Assembly (NCBI RefSeq): GCF_018448495.1
Contig: NZ_CP049902.1
Coordinates: 3,038,001 to 3,102,000 of the forward strand
Source of the DNA: Psychrobacter sp. WY6
GTDB taxonomy: Bacteria; Pseudomonadota; Gammaproteobacteria; Pseudomonadales; Moraxellaceae
Direction: 5' to 3'
DNA length: 64,000 bases
Part shown: positions 1 to 9,088 of the stretch, in pieces
How the letters are laid out: each line of letters opens with the position of its first letter
Numbering within the stretch: the stretch's first letter is position 1
Made by a program: the position numbers and the translations under genes
Notes under the pieces: generated by a model
What the model was told of the DNA's origin: nothing
What the model saw: the letters and a program-made list of their open reading frames with translations, nothing else
Database searches by the model: none

Positions 1-291
1 CGCTGACTCTGCGATCATAGAAGCAGAACCCGTCATAAATGCTGCTACCGTTTTGGCAATCGCAATGATAATGTTGGCTCCAACGGCAATTAATACCGTT
101 ACCAATGAAGCGGAATGTTGCTTGTCTTTATTAGTGGTCGACTTAGCAGAACCGTCTAATACAGAACGAGAATCACTATCAGAAGTGGTATCTTTAATGA
201 GCGTACCAGTGCCTCGAGCACGACTATTATGCGGCGCTGACTGATGAGAAACAGGAGTGTGTGACTCGGCTTCCGATGGTTTTAAGCTCAT
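1..291 (-). CDS. Cation diffusion facilitator family transporter, N-terminal part (cut by window edge)
   Basis: The reverse strand is open from ATG at 291 to the window edge (97 codons). The first ~65 residues are hydrophilic and rich in Ser, His and Asp. They are followed by a membrane segment and the run TGSASMIAESA, typical of the first transmembrane helices of CDF (cation efflux) proteins, where the phrase normally continues into 'HSLAD'. CDF proteins export divalent metals such as Zn, Fe or Co in exchange for protons across the inner membrane. The hydrophilic leader is longer than usual for the family. The family call is good; the metal cannot be told from this fragment. Confidence 0.75.
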   Translation of the reverse strand, partial: MSLKPSEAESHTPVSHQSAPHNSRARGTGTLIKDTTSDSDSRSVLDGSAKSTTNKDKQHSASLVTVLIAVGANIIIAIAKTVAAFMTGSASMIAESA

Positions 292-480
292 AATAATCTC
301 GATATAGGCTTTTTGAACGCAGATATATATATTTAACCAGATTAATAGACCGTATATTGAAAGCCGTTTAACTGACTATACAAGGTCTATTTTGTCTTAA
401 CGATCATGAAGATTAGCCAGCTCACCAATCATATCTCCTATATCACACTGGGTCGATGCGAGCTTCCAGACGCAGGTTTT

Positions 481-941
481 TTACGCTCCTAGTGCGGCAT
501 CAGCGCGGCATTGCTGCATGGGATTTTTGATATCAAGTGGCGGCGCAGGTGTGGGCTTGCCATTATCATCGATAGCGACCATCGTAAAATAGCAGCTGTT
601 GGTATGGCGTACAGTACGGGCTCGAACATCTTCTGCTTCGACGCGAATGCCGACCTCCATCGAAGTATTCCCCACATAGTTGACACTTGCCGCAAAGGTA
701 ACCAATTCGCCACATATATAGGCTCACGAAACATCACTTGGTCAACAGACAGCGTCACCACATAATTACCGCTATAGCGACTGGCGCAAGCGTAAGCGAC
801 TTGATCTAACATCTTAAGCAAATCACCACCATGCACATTGCCAATAAAATTTGCCATATCAGGCGTCATGAGTATCGACATATATAGCTCATGATTTAAC
901 GGGGCTTTTTTGGCAGTCGAGCTGGTATTGTATTGCGGCAT
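481..941 (-). CDS. Acyl-CoA thioesterase, hotdog fold (single frameshift)
   Basis: Two reverse-strand frames join into one ~153-residue hotdog thioesterase. The N-terminal part from ATG 941 carries 'NFIGNVHGGDLLKMLDQVAY', the classic YciA/acyl-CoA hydrolase signature, and ends in 'VMFREPIYV'. The second frame resumes with 'ELVTFAASVNYVGNTSMEVG' and ends at 481. The break lies near 705-715 and needs one added base; the span is 461 nt, one short of a multiple of three. An AAGGA site lies just upstream of ATG 941. Such enzymes hydrolyse acyl-CoA to free fatty acid and CoA in the cytoplasm. The break is more likely a sequence error than true decay. Confidence 0.82.
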
Positions 942-1067
942 AAAAATCCTTGAATGATTTAGGGCGTGTTGATAGTAAGTATCATTTATACAGCAGCGCA
1001 CAAGAGAGCACAAACGGCACTCTGTCATTGAATGGTCTAGGTTATGTAAATCTGAAGCTATTTAACT

Positions 1068-1480
1068 TTAGCTCAACCAATGAAAACGATAAGCAAGCCA
1101 AGCAACAATGGCGCTCACTGAACCTGTCAAGATACCGCCCCAAGCAAAATCAACCAACGCTGTATCTAGTGTAAAACCTTTGTACAACGCTAAACTGGTA
1201 AAGTCATAAGTACCGTAAGCCATCAGCCCTATTAGGCCACCAAGCAAGAATATATGACCAATCGAAGCGCGCCTGCTTTGATTTGTGGATATAAAATCAA
1301 GACACAGAGAGCCAGTAGATAAAACATATAGAACACGCCAGCAGCAATCATGTTTGGCTCATCGGCAAGCAGATGCCCGATACGCTTTTCATAAAATAAG
1401 CCAGTCATAGTCTTGAGCCAAACTGCGTCAATACCCAAAAATATAAGCACAGCAGCCAGATATATAAATACATAACCCAT
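1068..1480 (-). CDS. DUF2177 family membrane protein (single frameshift)
   Basis: A small protein of about 137 residues with four predicted membrane helices. The first frame, from ATG 1480 with an AAAGG site 8 nt upstream (a GTG at 1486 is the alternative), runs through 'FLGIDAVWLKTMTGLFYEKRIGH'. After a break near 1262-1268 the frame continues as 'IGHIFLLGGLIGLMAYGTYD', with the DUF2177 hallmark 'AYGTYDFTSLALYKGF', to TAA at 1068. One added base restores the full length. DUF2177 has no established function but often sits at the end of operons with a cyclopropane-synthase-like methyltransferase, as here. Confidence 0.82.
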
Positions 1481-1581
1481 AACCACATCCTTTTAATTAG
1501 CGTTTTTTAATCCCAGCTTGTTTCCATCATCGCTTGTTAAGTCAGTGCTTGTTAAGACACTACCTGTTGAAACGCAACTTA

Positions 1582-3068
1582 TTAAGACGCTATGTTTCGT
1601 TTGGAGGCGTCTTGACCATCACTGTTGGCATTACCGCTTTCATTAGAATTCATAATATCGTGAATCAGGCGGCTGCTTTGCTCATCGGTGAGAGTGTCAT
1701 GAGAAGACAAATCAGAGAAATGCATCACATCAATATTGTCAGGCTTCACTGCGGTCAACTGTACCACGCCGATGGTGCGCTCTAAAAACCCACCTTCACA
1801 GTAGCAAAAGTAAAAATCCCACAAGCGAATAAAGGCTTCATCATAACCCAGCCCCTTAATTTCTTCACGCTGTGCCATAAACGCCGCACGCCAATCGCGC
1901 AAGGTATGAGCATAGTCAAAACCGTAATCATGTAGCTGCTTGATGACCATGTCGGTTTGTTCAGCAAACTGATTGTTTAGCTCTTGATTAGACAGCAAAC
2001 AACCACCAGGAAAAATGTGCGTCTGGATAAAATCGACTGAATTAACATAATCTTGGTAGTGTTGATCGTTAAAAGTAATCGCTTGCAGCACCATCAGCCC
2101 TGTGGGTTTGAGCAAGCTATTACATTTGGCAAAAAACGTCGGTAAGTACTCGTGCCCAATGGCTTCAATCATTTCGATACTGACCAGCTTGTCATACTGC
2201 CCTGTCAGCTCACGATAGTCTTGCTTCAGCAGGGTAATTTTATCGGACAGCCCTGCCGCATCGACTCGGCGCTGCGCCTCATCATACTGGGCGTCAGAGA
2301 TGGTCGTCGTCGTTATGTGACAGCCATAATGTGTGGCGGCATAAATAGCAAACCACCCCACCCTGTGCCAATTTCTATCACATGATCATCAGGCGTCAAT
2401 TGTAATCGATGCAATGAGCGCCAGTTTATGCTGCTGCGCTGCGCTCAGTGATACATCAGGCGTACGATAGACTGCCGCTGAATACATCATCGTATCGTCC
2501 AAAAAACGCTGATACATATCATTGCCCAAATCATAATGCGCTAAAATATTGGACTTAGCACCAGACTGATCATTACTGCGCAGCCGATGCTTCGCTTTTT
2601 CAAAAGCCTTACTCACACCTGCAAAGCGATTTTCTAACTTATTCAACACCGCCAAGTTACGCGCTGCCAACCGAATCAGCCCGGTCAAATCGTCCGTATC
2701 CCACTCACCATTGATATAGCTGTCTGCTAGCGCAATAGAGCCGCCAAGCAACAGCTGCCGATAGACAGTAGGATCATGAATCATCAAGGTGACGTGTAGT
2801 GAATGGCGACCCACTGCCGAACTGCTCGCGACACTATCGGATACTTTACCAAAGCTGACGGTATTAGGTGCTTGCTCATCGAATGCTTCGACTATAGTCA
2901 GGCTACCAAACTGGATATGCGCTAATGCGCGGAAGATGAGTTTTCTTGCCAATTGATTCCCGCACTGACTGGCTGAAAAATGGCGCGCTCATTGACGACC
3001 TTACTCATCTGTGCGGTCAATTTTGCTAATGTCGAAACGGGTGCTCGGTCGGTTGGTCGTGCTGACAT
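1582..3068 (-). CDS. cfa: Cyclopropane-fatty-acyl-phospholipid synthase-like methyltransferase (three frameshifts)
   Basis: A SAM-dependent methyltransferase of the CFA/mycolic-acid cyclopropane synthase family, about 495 residues when repaired. It starts at ATG 3068 behind an AAGGATG site. The N-terminal domain contains 'LLGGSIALADSYINGEWDTDDLT' and 'HYDLGNDMYQRFLDDTMMYS'; the methyltransferase core has the SAM loop 'EIGTGWGG' and 'SIEMIEAIGHEYL'; the C-terminal part has 'DFIQTHIFPGG'. Breaks lie near 2950, 2405-2415 and 2355. In this operon context (SDR, FAD oxidoreductase, DUF1365) the enzyme may methylate or cyclopropanate membrane unsaturated fatty acids rather than act as the canonical stand-alone Cfa. 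The C-terminal ~45 residues are hydrophilic and not part of the usual core. Confidence 0.85.
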
Positions 3069-3151
3069 CGTATATTCATCCTTGTTTAAATGCTCTATGC
3101 TTAAGCGTTAAGCTGATAAATTTCTTTGGCTGATCGTTAGCCCTTCAACTA

Positions 3152-4124
3152 TCAAAGAATATCTTTTGGAGTCGGTGCTTTGTTCTGTTGGCTATCGGCC
3201 AGTTTTTCATCATAATGAATATAAGGCACTTTTTTAATCGCATAAAGCTTGAAAGCATGCCAATAAATACGGGTTACAGAGGTCATGTTCATTAGCGGAC
3301 TTTTTCGCAAACTGTTGCGAATCGTTGTGGCGGTCATTGGAACGCCAGCCATTTTTATACCCGTTTTTAATACCTCACCGCGCTCATCGCTGATATCGAT
3401 AGCAATACGAACTTGCAAGCAATTATCCGGCTGCTTTTTTACCTTAACCTGCCAACGATATAGCTGATCGATCGGGGTTAAAAGGTGAGACGTGAAAATC
3501 TTTATTATGACAAAATTCAGTATTCGCACCATTGAGTGTAAACCCATAATAATGGCGCTTATCCCATGGTGTAAGAGACTTCAGCCAATAAATGGGACGG
3601 TATCTGCTGCTCATCGAAACCTAAGTAAAAATTGACTGGACTAAAATATACCCGCATTGCGGCAAACGAGCATTCCAATAATATCGCCTGTTGGCGCACT
3701 ACCCGTTTGCTCAGTAAACGCTTGGTTTAAGCGATGATTAAGTGCTTGAACAGAATTTGAACGACAATTATCCTGCTTATCACTCATTGATAGATTACTT
3801 AGGCTATTTGACTTTTGTAAAGGTAGACCTTGTAAGTAATCATCAGGACAAAACTGCTGCAAGGCTTTTTCTTTGCTGAAAATAACGGCAATCCTTTGAC
3901 CAGCCGTCCTTTGAAAGCAACTTTTTTAAAAGCTTATTTTTGCTACTCATACCTGTACTTACTTCAGGAAGCTCCAGCCCTTTAGCCAATGCGCTGATAT
4001 TGATGCAATAACGGTATGGATACGCAAATTTATGTACACTTGGCAGTAACCGACTGTGCCAAGTCGTCCCATGGAACAACTGATGGGGTAACAGCTTATT
4101 AGGCGTGTCGGTTTCAATAGACAT
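3152..4124 (-). CDS. DUF1365 family protein (frameshifted)
   Basis: Three reverse-strand pieces make one DUF1365 protein. The N-terminal piece, from ATG 4124 with GAAGAG upstream, has 'LFHGTTWHSRLLPSVHKFAY', the usual DUF1365 opening. A central piece contains 'FCPDDYLQ'. The C-terminal piece has 'ATTIRNSLRKSPLMNMTSVT' and 'RIYWHAFKLYAIKKVPY', typical of the family end. Breaks lie near 3850-3900 and 3550-3640. A GTG at 4169 overlapping the upstream stop is an alternative start. The function is unproven; DUF1365 genes regularly travel with an FAD-dependent oxidoreductase and a CFA-like methyltransferase, and a role in the same lipid modification is inferred. Confidence 0.8.
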
Positions 4125-4165
4125 AGCATTCTCTTCAATAGTGTTCGTTGATCTCACGGCCAAAA

Positions 4166-5923
4166 TCACTGCACGTTATGACGACCGAATAAGCGACGCT
4201 TTCGCTTTGGTTCATCATTTTTAACAGTCGGTTGTAAACGTTCAATGTACTCAATCAGCTCCTGATTGGTGAACGCCGTGACAACCTCACGCTTATTAAG
4301 TATGCGCAATTTGGTATCTGCCTTTACTGGCAAGTCGTTATAACGAAACGGCGTATGTGCGCTCTCGGCATCAGGCAGATGAGTCGGATCAACCTCGTCC
4401 TTTATCGCAATATCATGACCGAGCGCCTGACAGACACGTAGACCACTACGTACGCCATCTTCATGAAAACCATTAAACCAATAGGCACCGCAAAAATGTG
4501 TGTGCATGTCGTTACCAGAGATACTCGACCATCTGCTTTGCGCCTCAATCATCGCTTTATCAAACACAGGATGGCTATAATCGATGCGCTTGATGACGTG
4601 CTTATCATCAACATTTTCATGAACGGTTTCTGGATTCAGCGTAACCAAATAATTGTGCTTTTTGGTCAGGCGTTGCAGAATATTCATGTTATAAGTCAGC
4701 ACTGGTTTTGCTGATGTTTGCGCTTTTTTAGTATGGTTTTCAGTAGCTGATTGTCCTGATTGTCGCGCAGTTTTATTTGCGAGATTCTCATCAATCAGAT
4801 AATTCCAGCTGGCCCATGCCAATGGCTTGTTCGGTAGGACACTGACATCGGTATGCAGTACGGCGGTATTTTCGGTAAAGCGAAAATGACTGAGTACCTC
4901 ATGTTCATCCTTACTGGCGTCTGTTAAAATTTTGAGTGCGGTGTCTGCATGACAAGCAAAGATAACTTCGTCAAATACCAATTTTTCGTTCAAGCTTTCG
5001 ATATTGTTATCAGTAATGCTTTTATTTTGAACCGTCAATAATACTTGCTCACTATCGCGAACCACAGACTGTACGGGACTGTTTACTCTCACCTTACCGC
5101 CCGCTTTGATGAAGCGTGGAATCAACTTATTGACGTACTGTTTTGAGCCACCTTTGATCGTAAACCACTGCGGACGATTAACCACATCGAGCAAGCCATG
5201 ATTGTCAAAGAACTGTGCAAAAAACACCAGTGGGAAGTCTTGTACTTCATGCAGACTGGTTGACCAAATGGCAGAAACCATTGGCAGCAGATAGTTGTCT
5301 ATAAACGCTTGCCATAGCTTTTTTGTGAGATAGCTGCCCAGCGTTTGCTCAGTAAAAATACTAACATCTTGCCCGTTAGCACGTGCCATTTCGTAGTCTT
5401 GGCGTAGCTGCTTGATATGTTTATTGAACTGTAAAATATCTTTGATAAATTGCCAAAACTTTGGATTGAAGGCATTCTTACGCTGCGATAATAAAGTATT
5501 GAGCGTGTGACCATTGTATTCAAAATGGCGCGCTGTATTCTTTACCGAAAAGCTCATGTCAGTCGATTGAAACGGCACTTGTAGCTCATGCAGTAGACGA
5601 AAAAAATTGGGATAAGTACGCTCATTGAAGACGATAAAGCCAGTATCTATGGCACTGTTTTCCACATTGCTGCTCTTTGCTTTTTTGCCGTCTTGTAGCG
5701 CCACATCGATGGTATTTACATGCCCGCCAATATAATCATTAGCCTCAAACACTATCACTTCATGTTGCGCCACCAGATAATGAGCGCAAGTCAATCCTGA
5801 TACACCTGAGCCAATGATAGCAATACGTTTTTTAGCTTGAGCGTTAGTCGTCTGTTTTGAGAGGCTGCTGGCTTCATGAGAGATTGTCTCTAGGTTCTTA
5901 CGTTTACGGTGGTTAAACAGCAT
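4166..5923 (-). CDS. FAD/NAD(P)-binding amine-oxidase-like protein
   Basis: An intact flavoprotein of about 585 residues. The N-terminal Rossmann motif 'IAIIGSGVSGLTCAHYL' (residues 34-50) and Glu60, which should bind the ribose of FAD, are present, followed by 'ANDYIGGHVNTIDV' and 'IDTGFIVFNERTYPNFFRLL'. This is the predicted NAD/FAD-binding protein found with DUF1365 and CFA-like genes. I chose ATG 5923 because AAGGA sits 8 nt upstream; ATG 5962 gives 13 more residues but has no clear ribosome site. The sequence carries a long charged insert around 4720-4760 (T/A/K/Q-rich). The stop overlaps the region where DUF1365 begins, so translation is probably coupled. Confidence 0.85.
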   Translation of the reverse strand: MLFNHRKRKNLETISHEASSLSKQTTNAQAKKRIAIIGSGVSGLTCAHYLVAQHEVIVFEANDYIGGHVNTIDVALQDGKKAKSSNVENSAIDTGFIVFNERTYPNFFRLLHELQVPFQSTDMSFSVKNTARHFEYNGHTLNTLLSQRKNAFNPKFWQFIKDILQFNKHIKQLRQDYEMARANGQDVSIFTEQTLGSYLTKKLWQAFIDNYLLPMVSAIWSTSLHEVQDFPLVFFAQFFDNHGLLDVVNRPQWFTIKGGSKQYVNKLIPRFIKAGGKVRVNSPVQSVVRDSEQVLLTVQNKSITDNNIESLNEKLVFDEVIFACHADTALKILTDASKDEHEVLSHFRFTENTAVLHTDVSVLPNKPLAWASWNYLIDENLANKTARQSGQSATENHTKKAQTSAKPVLTYNMNILQRLTKKHNYLVTLNPETVHENVDDKHVIKRIDYSHPVFDKAMIEAQSRWSSISGNDMHTHFCGAYWFNGFHEDGVRSGLRVCQALGHDIAIKDEVDPTHLPDAESAHTPFRYNDLPVKADTKLRILNKREVVTAFTNQELIEYIERLQPTVKNDEPKRKRRLFGRHNVQ

Positions 5924-5975
5924 TGATGCGTTCCTTTCCATATTTTTAATATTTTTTGCCATTTTTCAATATAAG

Positions 5976-6713
5976 CTATTTTTTATTAATTTTTTCACTG
6001 ACTTGCTGCCACACCAAATCTGGCAACGTACCCAATGCTTTTAGCGGTAAAGTGAGCTTTTTGGGAAATTCAATCACATCGTGACCACTCGCGATACCAT
6101 CACGAATAGCTTTGCTTGCCTGCGCTGTTGTTTGGATAAAGGGCATGGGAAAATCATTTTGCTTAGTCATTGGCGTCTCGACAAAACCAGGCACGACCAA
6201 GCTTACCGACACATCATGCGGTGCAAGGCTAATTTGCAAAGTTTTCATTAGGTAATGGATGGCAGCCTTTGAGCTTCCATAAGCTTCGGCACGAGCAAAT
6301 GGCACATAAGCAGATGCTGAACCAATGCCAACCAAGCGACCTTTTGAGGCGATTAGTTTTGGCAATATCCCTTCGATAGCATGTGACAACGTACCCATAT
6401 TTACCGACATCACTTTCATAAACGAGGCGCTATCGAAGTTTGGCATGTCCAAATATTCGCACATGCCAGCGCCACAAATCGCCAAATCAACCTCTTCAAT
6501 TTTTTCAAAAGCGTCGATAACTTTATCCCGATCCATGAGGTCTAAGTCAACCGTTTCTGCGCCTAGTGACTCAAGCTCAGCCAATGCGCTATCGTCTCGA
6601 CCAACGGCATAGACATGATGACCGTCTAGTAGATAGTCTTTTGCCAATTGATTGCCAATACCCGACGTCGCGCCAGTAATAAGTATATGTGATTTCTTAG
6701 TAGAGTCAGTCAT
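5976..6713 (-). CDS. Short-chain dehydrogenase/reductase, first gene of the lipid operon
   Basis: An intact classical SDR of 245 residues. The cofactor motif TGATSGIG is at residues 13-20. The active site has a Ser in 'GSASAY' (131-136) and the YxxxK pair Tyr145 and Lys149 ('YGSSK'). ATG 6713 is preceded by AAAGGACG, so I prefer it to an upstream start at 6761. The gene leads the minus-strand run of five genes (SDR, FAD oxidoreductase, DUF1365, CFA-like, DUF2177). It likely uses NAD(P)H on an acyl or lipid-derived carbonyl, but the substrate is not known. No frameshift is seen here. Confidence 0.88.
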   Translation of the reverse strand: MTDSTKKSHILITGATSGIGNQLAKDYLLDGHHVYAVGRDDSALAELESLGAETVDLDLMDRDKVIDAFEKIEEVDLAICGAGMCEYLDMPNFDSASFMKVMSVNMGTLSHAIEGILPKLIASKGRLVGIGSASAYVPFARAEAYGSSKAAIHYLMKTLQISLAPHDVSVSLVVPGFVETPMTKQNDFPMPFIQTTAQASKAIRDGIASGHDVIEFPKKLTLPLKALGTLPDLVWQQVSEKINKK

Positions 6714-6761
6714 CGTAAACGTCCTTTTATTTGTGCTGATAGTACAAAACTTACCATGCAT

Positions 6762-7254
6762 TCAGGTGTCAAACACTTGCGTATCATCTTTAGTCAGCTG
6801 ATGGCATTAACCCTTTTTCATTAAGGTATCATCCATTTTATTTATTAAATCTAAACAATCATAGCGCAAGGCTATCGATTTATTGTTGTGGTTTCGCAAT
6901 CAATGCGTCTCTAAATTGACTGAACCTGTCTACTCTCGCGCACTGGAAAAATTGCTCTTAGGTCTGTCGTTTTATGTTACTAGCCCTATAAGACAGCCTA
7001 ATTACGGCATGCTACAATACTAAAAATCAAAAATAGCTTTACATTAAAGGGCTGATTAGTCAGCGTATTTATCATGAAAATATCCAACCTGTTAAAAGCG
7101 CTTGTCTTTATTAACGGTTATTTATTTTCAAAAATCAACTTCCCTTGCGACAGTTTTTGAAGCTGCCTGATATCGTTTCCTAATGACATCTCAAACGTTA
7201 TACAATTAATGATAGTGCTTCACCAATCCCACTCCACTATAAAAAGGATCTCTC
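6762..7254 (+). other. Intergenic region between divergent operons
   Basis: About 490 bases without a credible gene separate the minus-strand lipid operon from the plus-strand aspartate aminotransferase. It must hold the two divergent promoters. I see no strong palindrome, RNA or repeat; an AAAAGGATC ribosome site lies directly before 7255. Confidence 0.5.
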
Positions 7255-8457
7255 ATGAGCGAATTGCACCTCTCTGACCGCGTCAACAACATCAAGCCAT
7301 CGCCTACGCTAGCGATTACCAATAAAGCCAAAGAGCTAAAAGCAGCTGGTAAAGACATAATCGGTCTGGGTGCGGGTGAACCTGATTTTGATACGCCAGA
7401 GCACATCAAAAAAGCAGCAATCGATGCCATTAATGACGGTTTTACCAAATACACCGCTGTCGATGGTACGCCAGAGCTCAAAAAAGCCATCATTGAGAAG
7501 TTCAAACGTGATAACAACATCAGCTATGAGCCCAATGAAATCCTAGTATCGGTCGGTGGTAAACAATCATTTTTTAACCTTGCGCAAGCCTTTATCAATC
7601 CAGGTGATGAAGTCATCATTCCGGCACCTTACTGGGTCAGCTATCCTGATATGGTCATCATTGCAGAAGGTGTGCCAGTCATCGTCAAATGCCCCGCTGA
7701 GCAAGATTTCAAAATCACCGCTGCGCAATTAGAAGACGCCATCACTGACAAAACTAAAATGCTGGTACTAAACAGCCCCTCTAACCCAACCGGTATGATT
7801 TACACGTTGGATGAGCTAACAGCCATCGCTGAAGTGCTGAAAAAGCACCCACAAGTTTATGTTGTGTCAGATGACATGTATGAGCACATCCGCTGGACGG
7901 GCGATAAGTTCTACAATATTTTGAATGCCGCACCTGAGCTAAAAGAGCGGGCGATCATTTTAAATGGCGTGTCAAAAGCATATGCGATGACTGGCTGGCG
8001 TATTGGTTACGCTGGTGGCCCTGCCAAGCTGATTGGGGCGATGAAAAAAGTACAATCACAGTCAACCTCATGCCCAACATCGATCAGCCAAGTGGCTGCC
8101 GAAGCCGCTATTAGTGGCGATCAAAGCGTGCTCACGCCGATGGTAGAAGCCTTTGAGAAGCGTTGTGATCTAGTCGTTGATGGTTTGAACGCGATTAAAG
8201 GTATTACCTGCCTGCGTCCTGATGGCGCTTTCTACGTATATCCTGACATCAAACCACTCATCAAAGCTGCTGGTCTGTCATCATGTACTGAATTTTCAGC
8301 ATGGTTGTTAGAGAAGGTTGGCGTAGCAGTGGTGCCTGGTGACGCCTTTGGTCTTGGTGGCTATATGCGCATCTCTTACGCGACTGATGAAGCAACGCTA
8401 AAAGATGCCTTATCACGTATCGAAAAAGCGGTGGCTGATCTAGACGTTGCTGAATAA
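7255..8457 (+). CDS. aspC: Aspartate aminotransferase (class I, PLP-dependent)
   Basis: An intact 400-residue fold-type I aminotransferase. It has 'GAGEPDFDTPEHIKKAA' near the N-terminus, 'NSPSNPTG' (173-180) with the substrate-side Asn177, Asp207 and Tyr209 in 'SDDMYEHI', the PLP Schiff-base lysine Lys241 in 'NGVSKAYAMTGWR', and the carboxylate-binding Arg249-type residue just after. These are hallmarks of subgroup Ib aspartate aminotransferases, which interconvert aspartate/2-oxoglutarate and oxaloacetate/glutamate in the cytoplasm. AAAAGGATC precedes the ATG and a strong terminator follows the stop, so the gene is probably monocistronic. Some relatives also accept prephenate; that cannot be excluded. 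Confidence 0.93.
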   Translation: MSELHLSDRVNNIKPSPTLAITNKAKELKAAGKDIIGLGAGEPDFDTPEHIKKAAIDAINDGFTKYTAVDGTPELKKAIIEKFKRDNNISYEPNEILVSVGGKQSFFNLAQAFINPGDEVIIPAPYWVSYPDMVIIAEGVPVIVKCPAEQDFKITAAQLEDAITDKTKMLVLNSPSNPTGMIYTLDELTAIAEVLKKHPQVYVVSDDMYEHIRWTGDKFYNILNAAPELKERAIILNGVSKAYAMTGWRIGYAGGPAKLIGAMKKVQSQSTSCPTSISQVAAEAAISGDQSVLTPMVEAFEKRCDLVVDGLNAIKGITCLRPDGAFYVYPDIKPLIKAAGLSSCTEFSAWLLEKVGVAVVPGDAFGLGGYMRISYATDEATLKDALSRIEKAVADLDVAE

Positions 8458-8522
8458 AGACTAAACAGCCACTGTCTTAAAACTATGCTTAGACATGTGC
8501 TTAAACATGTGCTTATAAACGA

Positions 8523-8556
8523 AGACGCCACCTATCCTCTATGTGGCGTCTTTCTT
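8523..8556 (+). terminator. Rho-independent terminator of aspartate aminotransferase gene
   Basis: A perfect 9-bp stem, AGACGCCAC paired with GTGGCGTCT, with an 11-nt loop is followed by a T-rich run (TTTCTTATTT). It lies 65 nt after the aminotransferase stop. Confidence 0.85.
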
Positions 8557-8654
8557 ATTTATCTCACAATTGCGAGTTTTTTTGGCAAAAAACCTCAAAA
8601 AAAGCCTTATCTCCTTATTAAAACAATTATCTTTGATAATTATGCAAAAAAGGC

Positions 8655-8682
8655 TTGACGTATTTTTTATTTTTGCTAGAAT
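8655..8682 (+). promoter_or_regulatory. Sigma-70-type promoter for tRNA-Asn
   Basis: TTGACG, a 16-nt AT-rich spacer and TAGAAT lie 73 nt upstream of the tRNA, immediately before a GC-rich CGCCCC start region that resembles a stable-RNA discriminator. Confidence 0.7.
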
Positions 8683-8754
8683 ACGCCCCACTTAGCAAGA
8701 ACTCGTTAGAGACTTCTAAGGCTCGTTGTAAGGTTTTAAACACTTGCAGCTTAT

Positions 8755-8830
8755 TCTCCAATAGCTCAGTTGGTAGAGCAACGGACTGTTAATCCGTGTG
8801 TCCCTGGTTCGAGCCCAGGTTGGAGAGCCA
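8755..8830 (+). tRNA. tRNA-Asn (GTT anticodon)
   Basis: A 76-nt cloverleaf with encoded CCA. The acceptor TCTCCAA pairs with TTGGAGA, the D-arm contains AGCTCAGTTGGTAGAGC, the anticodon loop is CTGTTAA with anticodon GTT, and the T-arm reads CCTGGTTCGAGCCCAGG. It is a single-gene transcript, with its own promoter upstream and a terminator downstream. Confidence 0.97.
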
Positions 8831-8883
8831 CATTTTAGTTGTAAATTTCTTGAATTATTTTTGATTCAATTATGGCATTTGCC

Positions 8884-8916
8884 AAAACCCTCATCTCTTT
8901 GATGAGGGTTTTTTTA
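8884..8916 (+). terminator. Rho-independent terminator of tRNA-Asn
   Basis: AAAACCCTCATC and GATGAGGGTTTT form a 12-bp stem with a 5-nt loop, followed by a T-run. It is placed ~55 nt after the tRNA. Confidence 0.9.
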
Positions 8917-9007
8917 TGGCTACTATTTTTATTGGCATGAAGAAATTTATATAAAACTCAGTAGAAAATAAGTAGCCAACGATATAACAATTATTACCTT
9001 GCTGTCC

Positions 9008-9057
9008 TAACAGTTTTTATTTCAGCACAACGTATGCAGCTGAAATAAAAACTGTTA
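9008..9057. repeat. Perfect 19-bp inverted repeat downstream of tssL
   Basis: TAACAGTTTTTATTTCAGC and its exact reverse complement flank a 12-nt loop. It lies 30 nt past the tssL stop. The stem is AT-rich and lacks a good T-run on either side, so it is an atypical terminator; a transcript-end stabiliser is possible. Confidence 0.7.
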
Positions 9058-9088
9058 AAGAAGTTAGCATTTAAAGTAAGGAAAATAA

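Noticed and set aside
53-244. 63-codon plus-strand frame at the window start
   Set aside because: It lies opposite the cation efflux gene, whose protein is clearly family-like on the other strand.
950-1174. 74-codon plus-strand frame between thioesterase and DUF2177 genes
   Set aside because: It overlaps the real 3' end of the DUF2177 gene on the other strand, and the remainder shows no coding character.
9008-9057. Palindrome considered as an insertion-sequence end pair
   Set aside because: The arms are only 12 nt apart with nothing between them and no target duplication.
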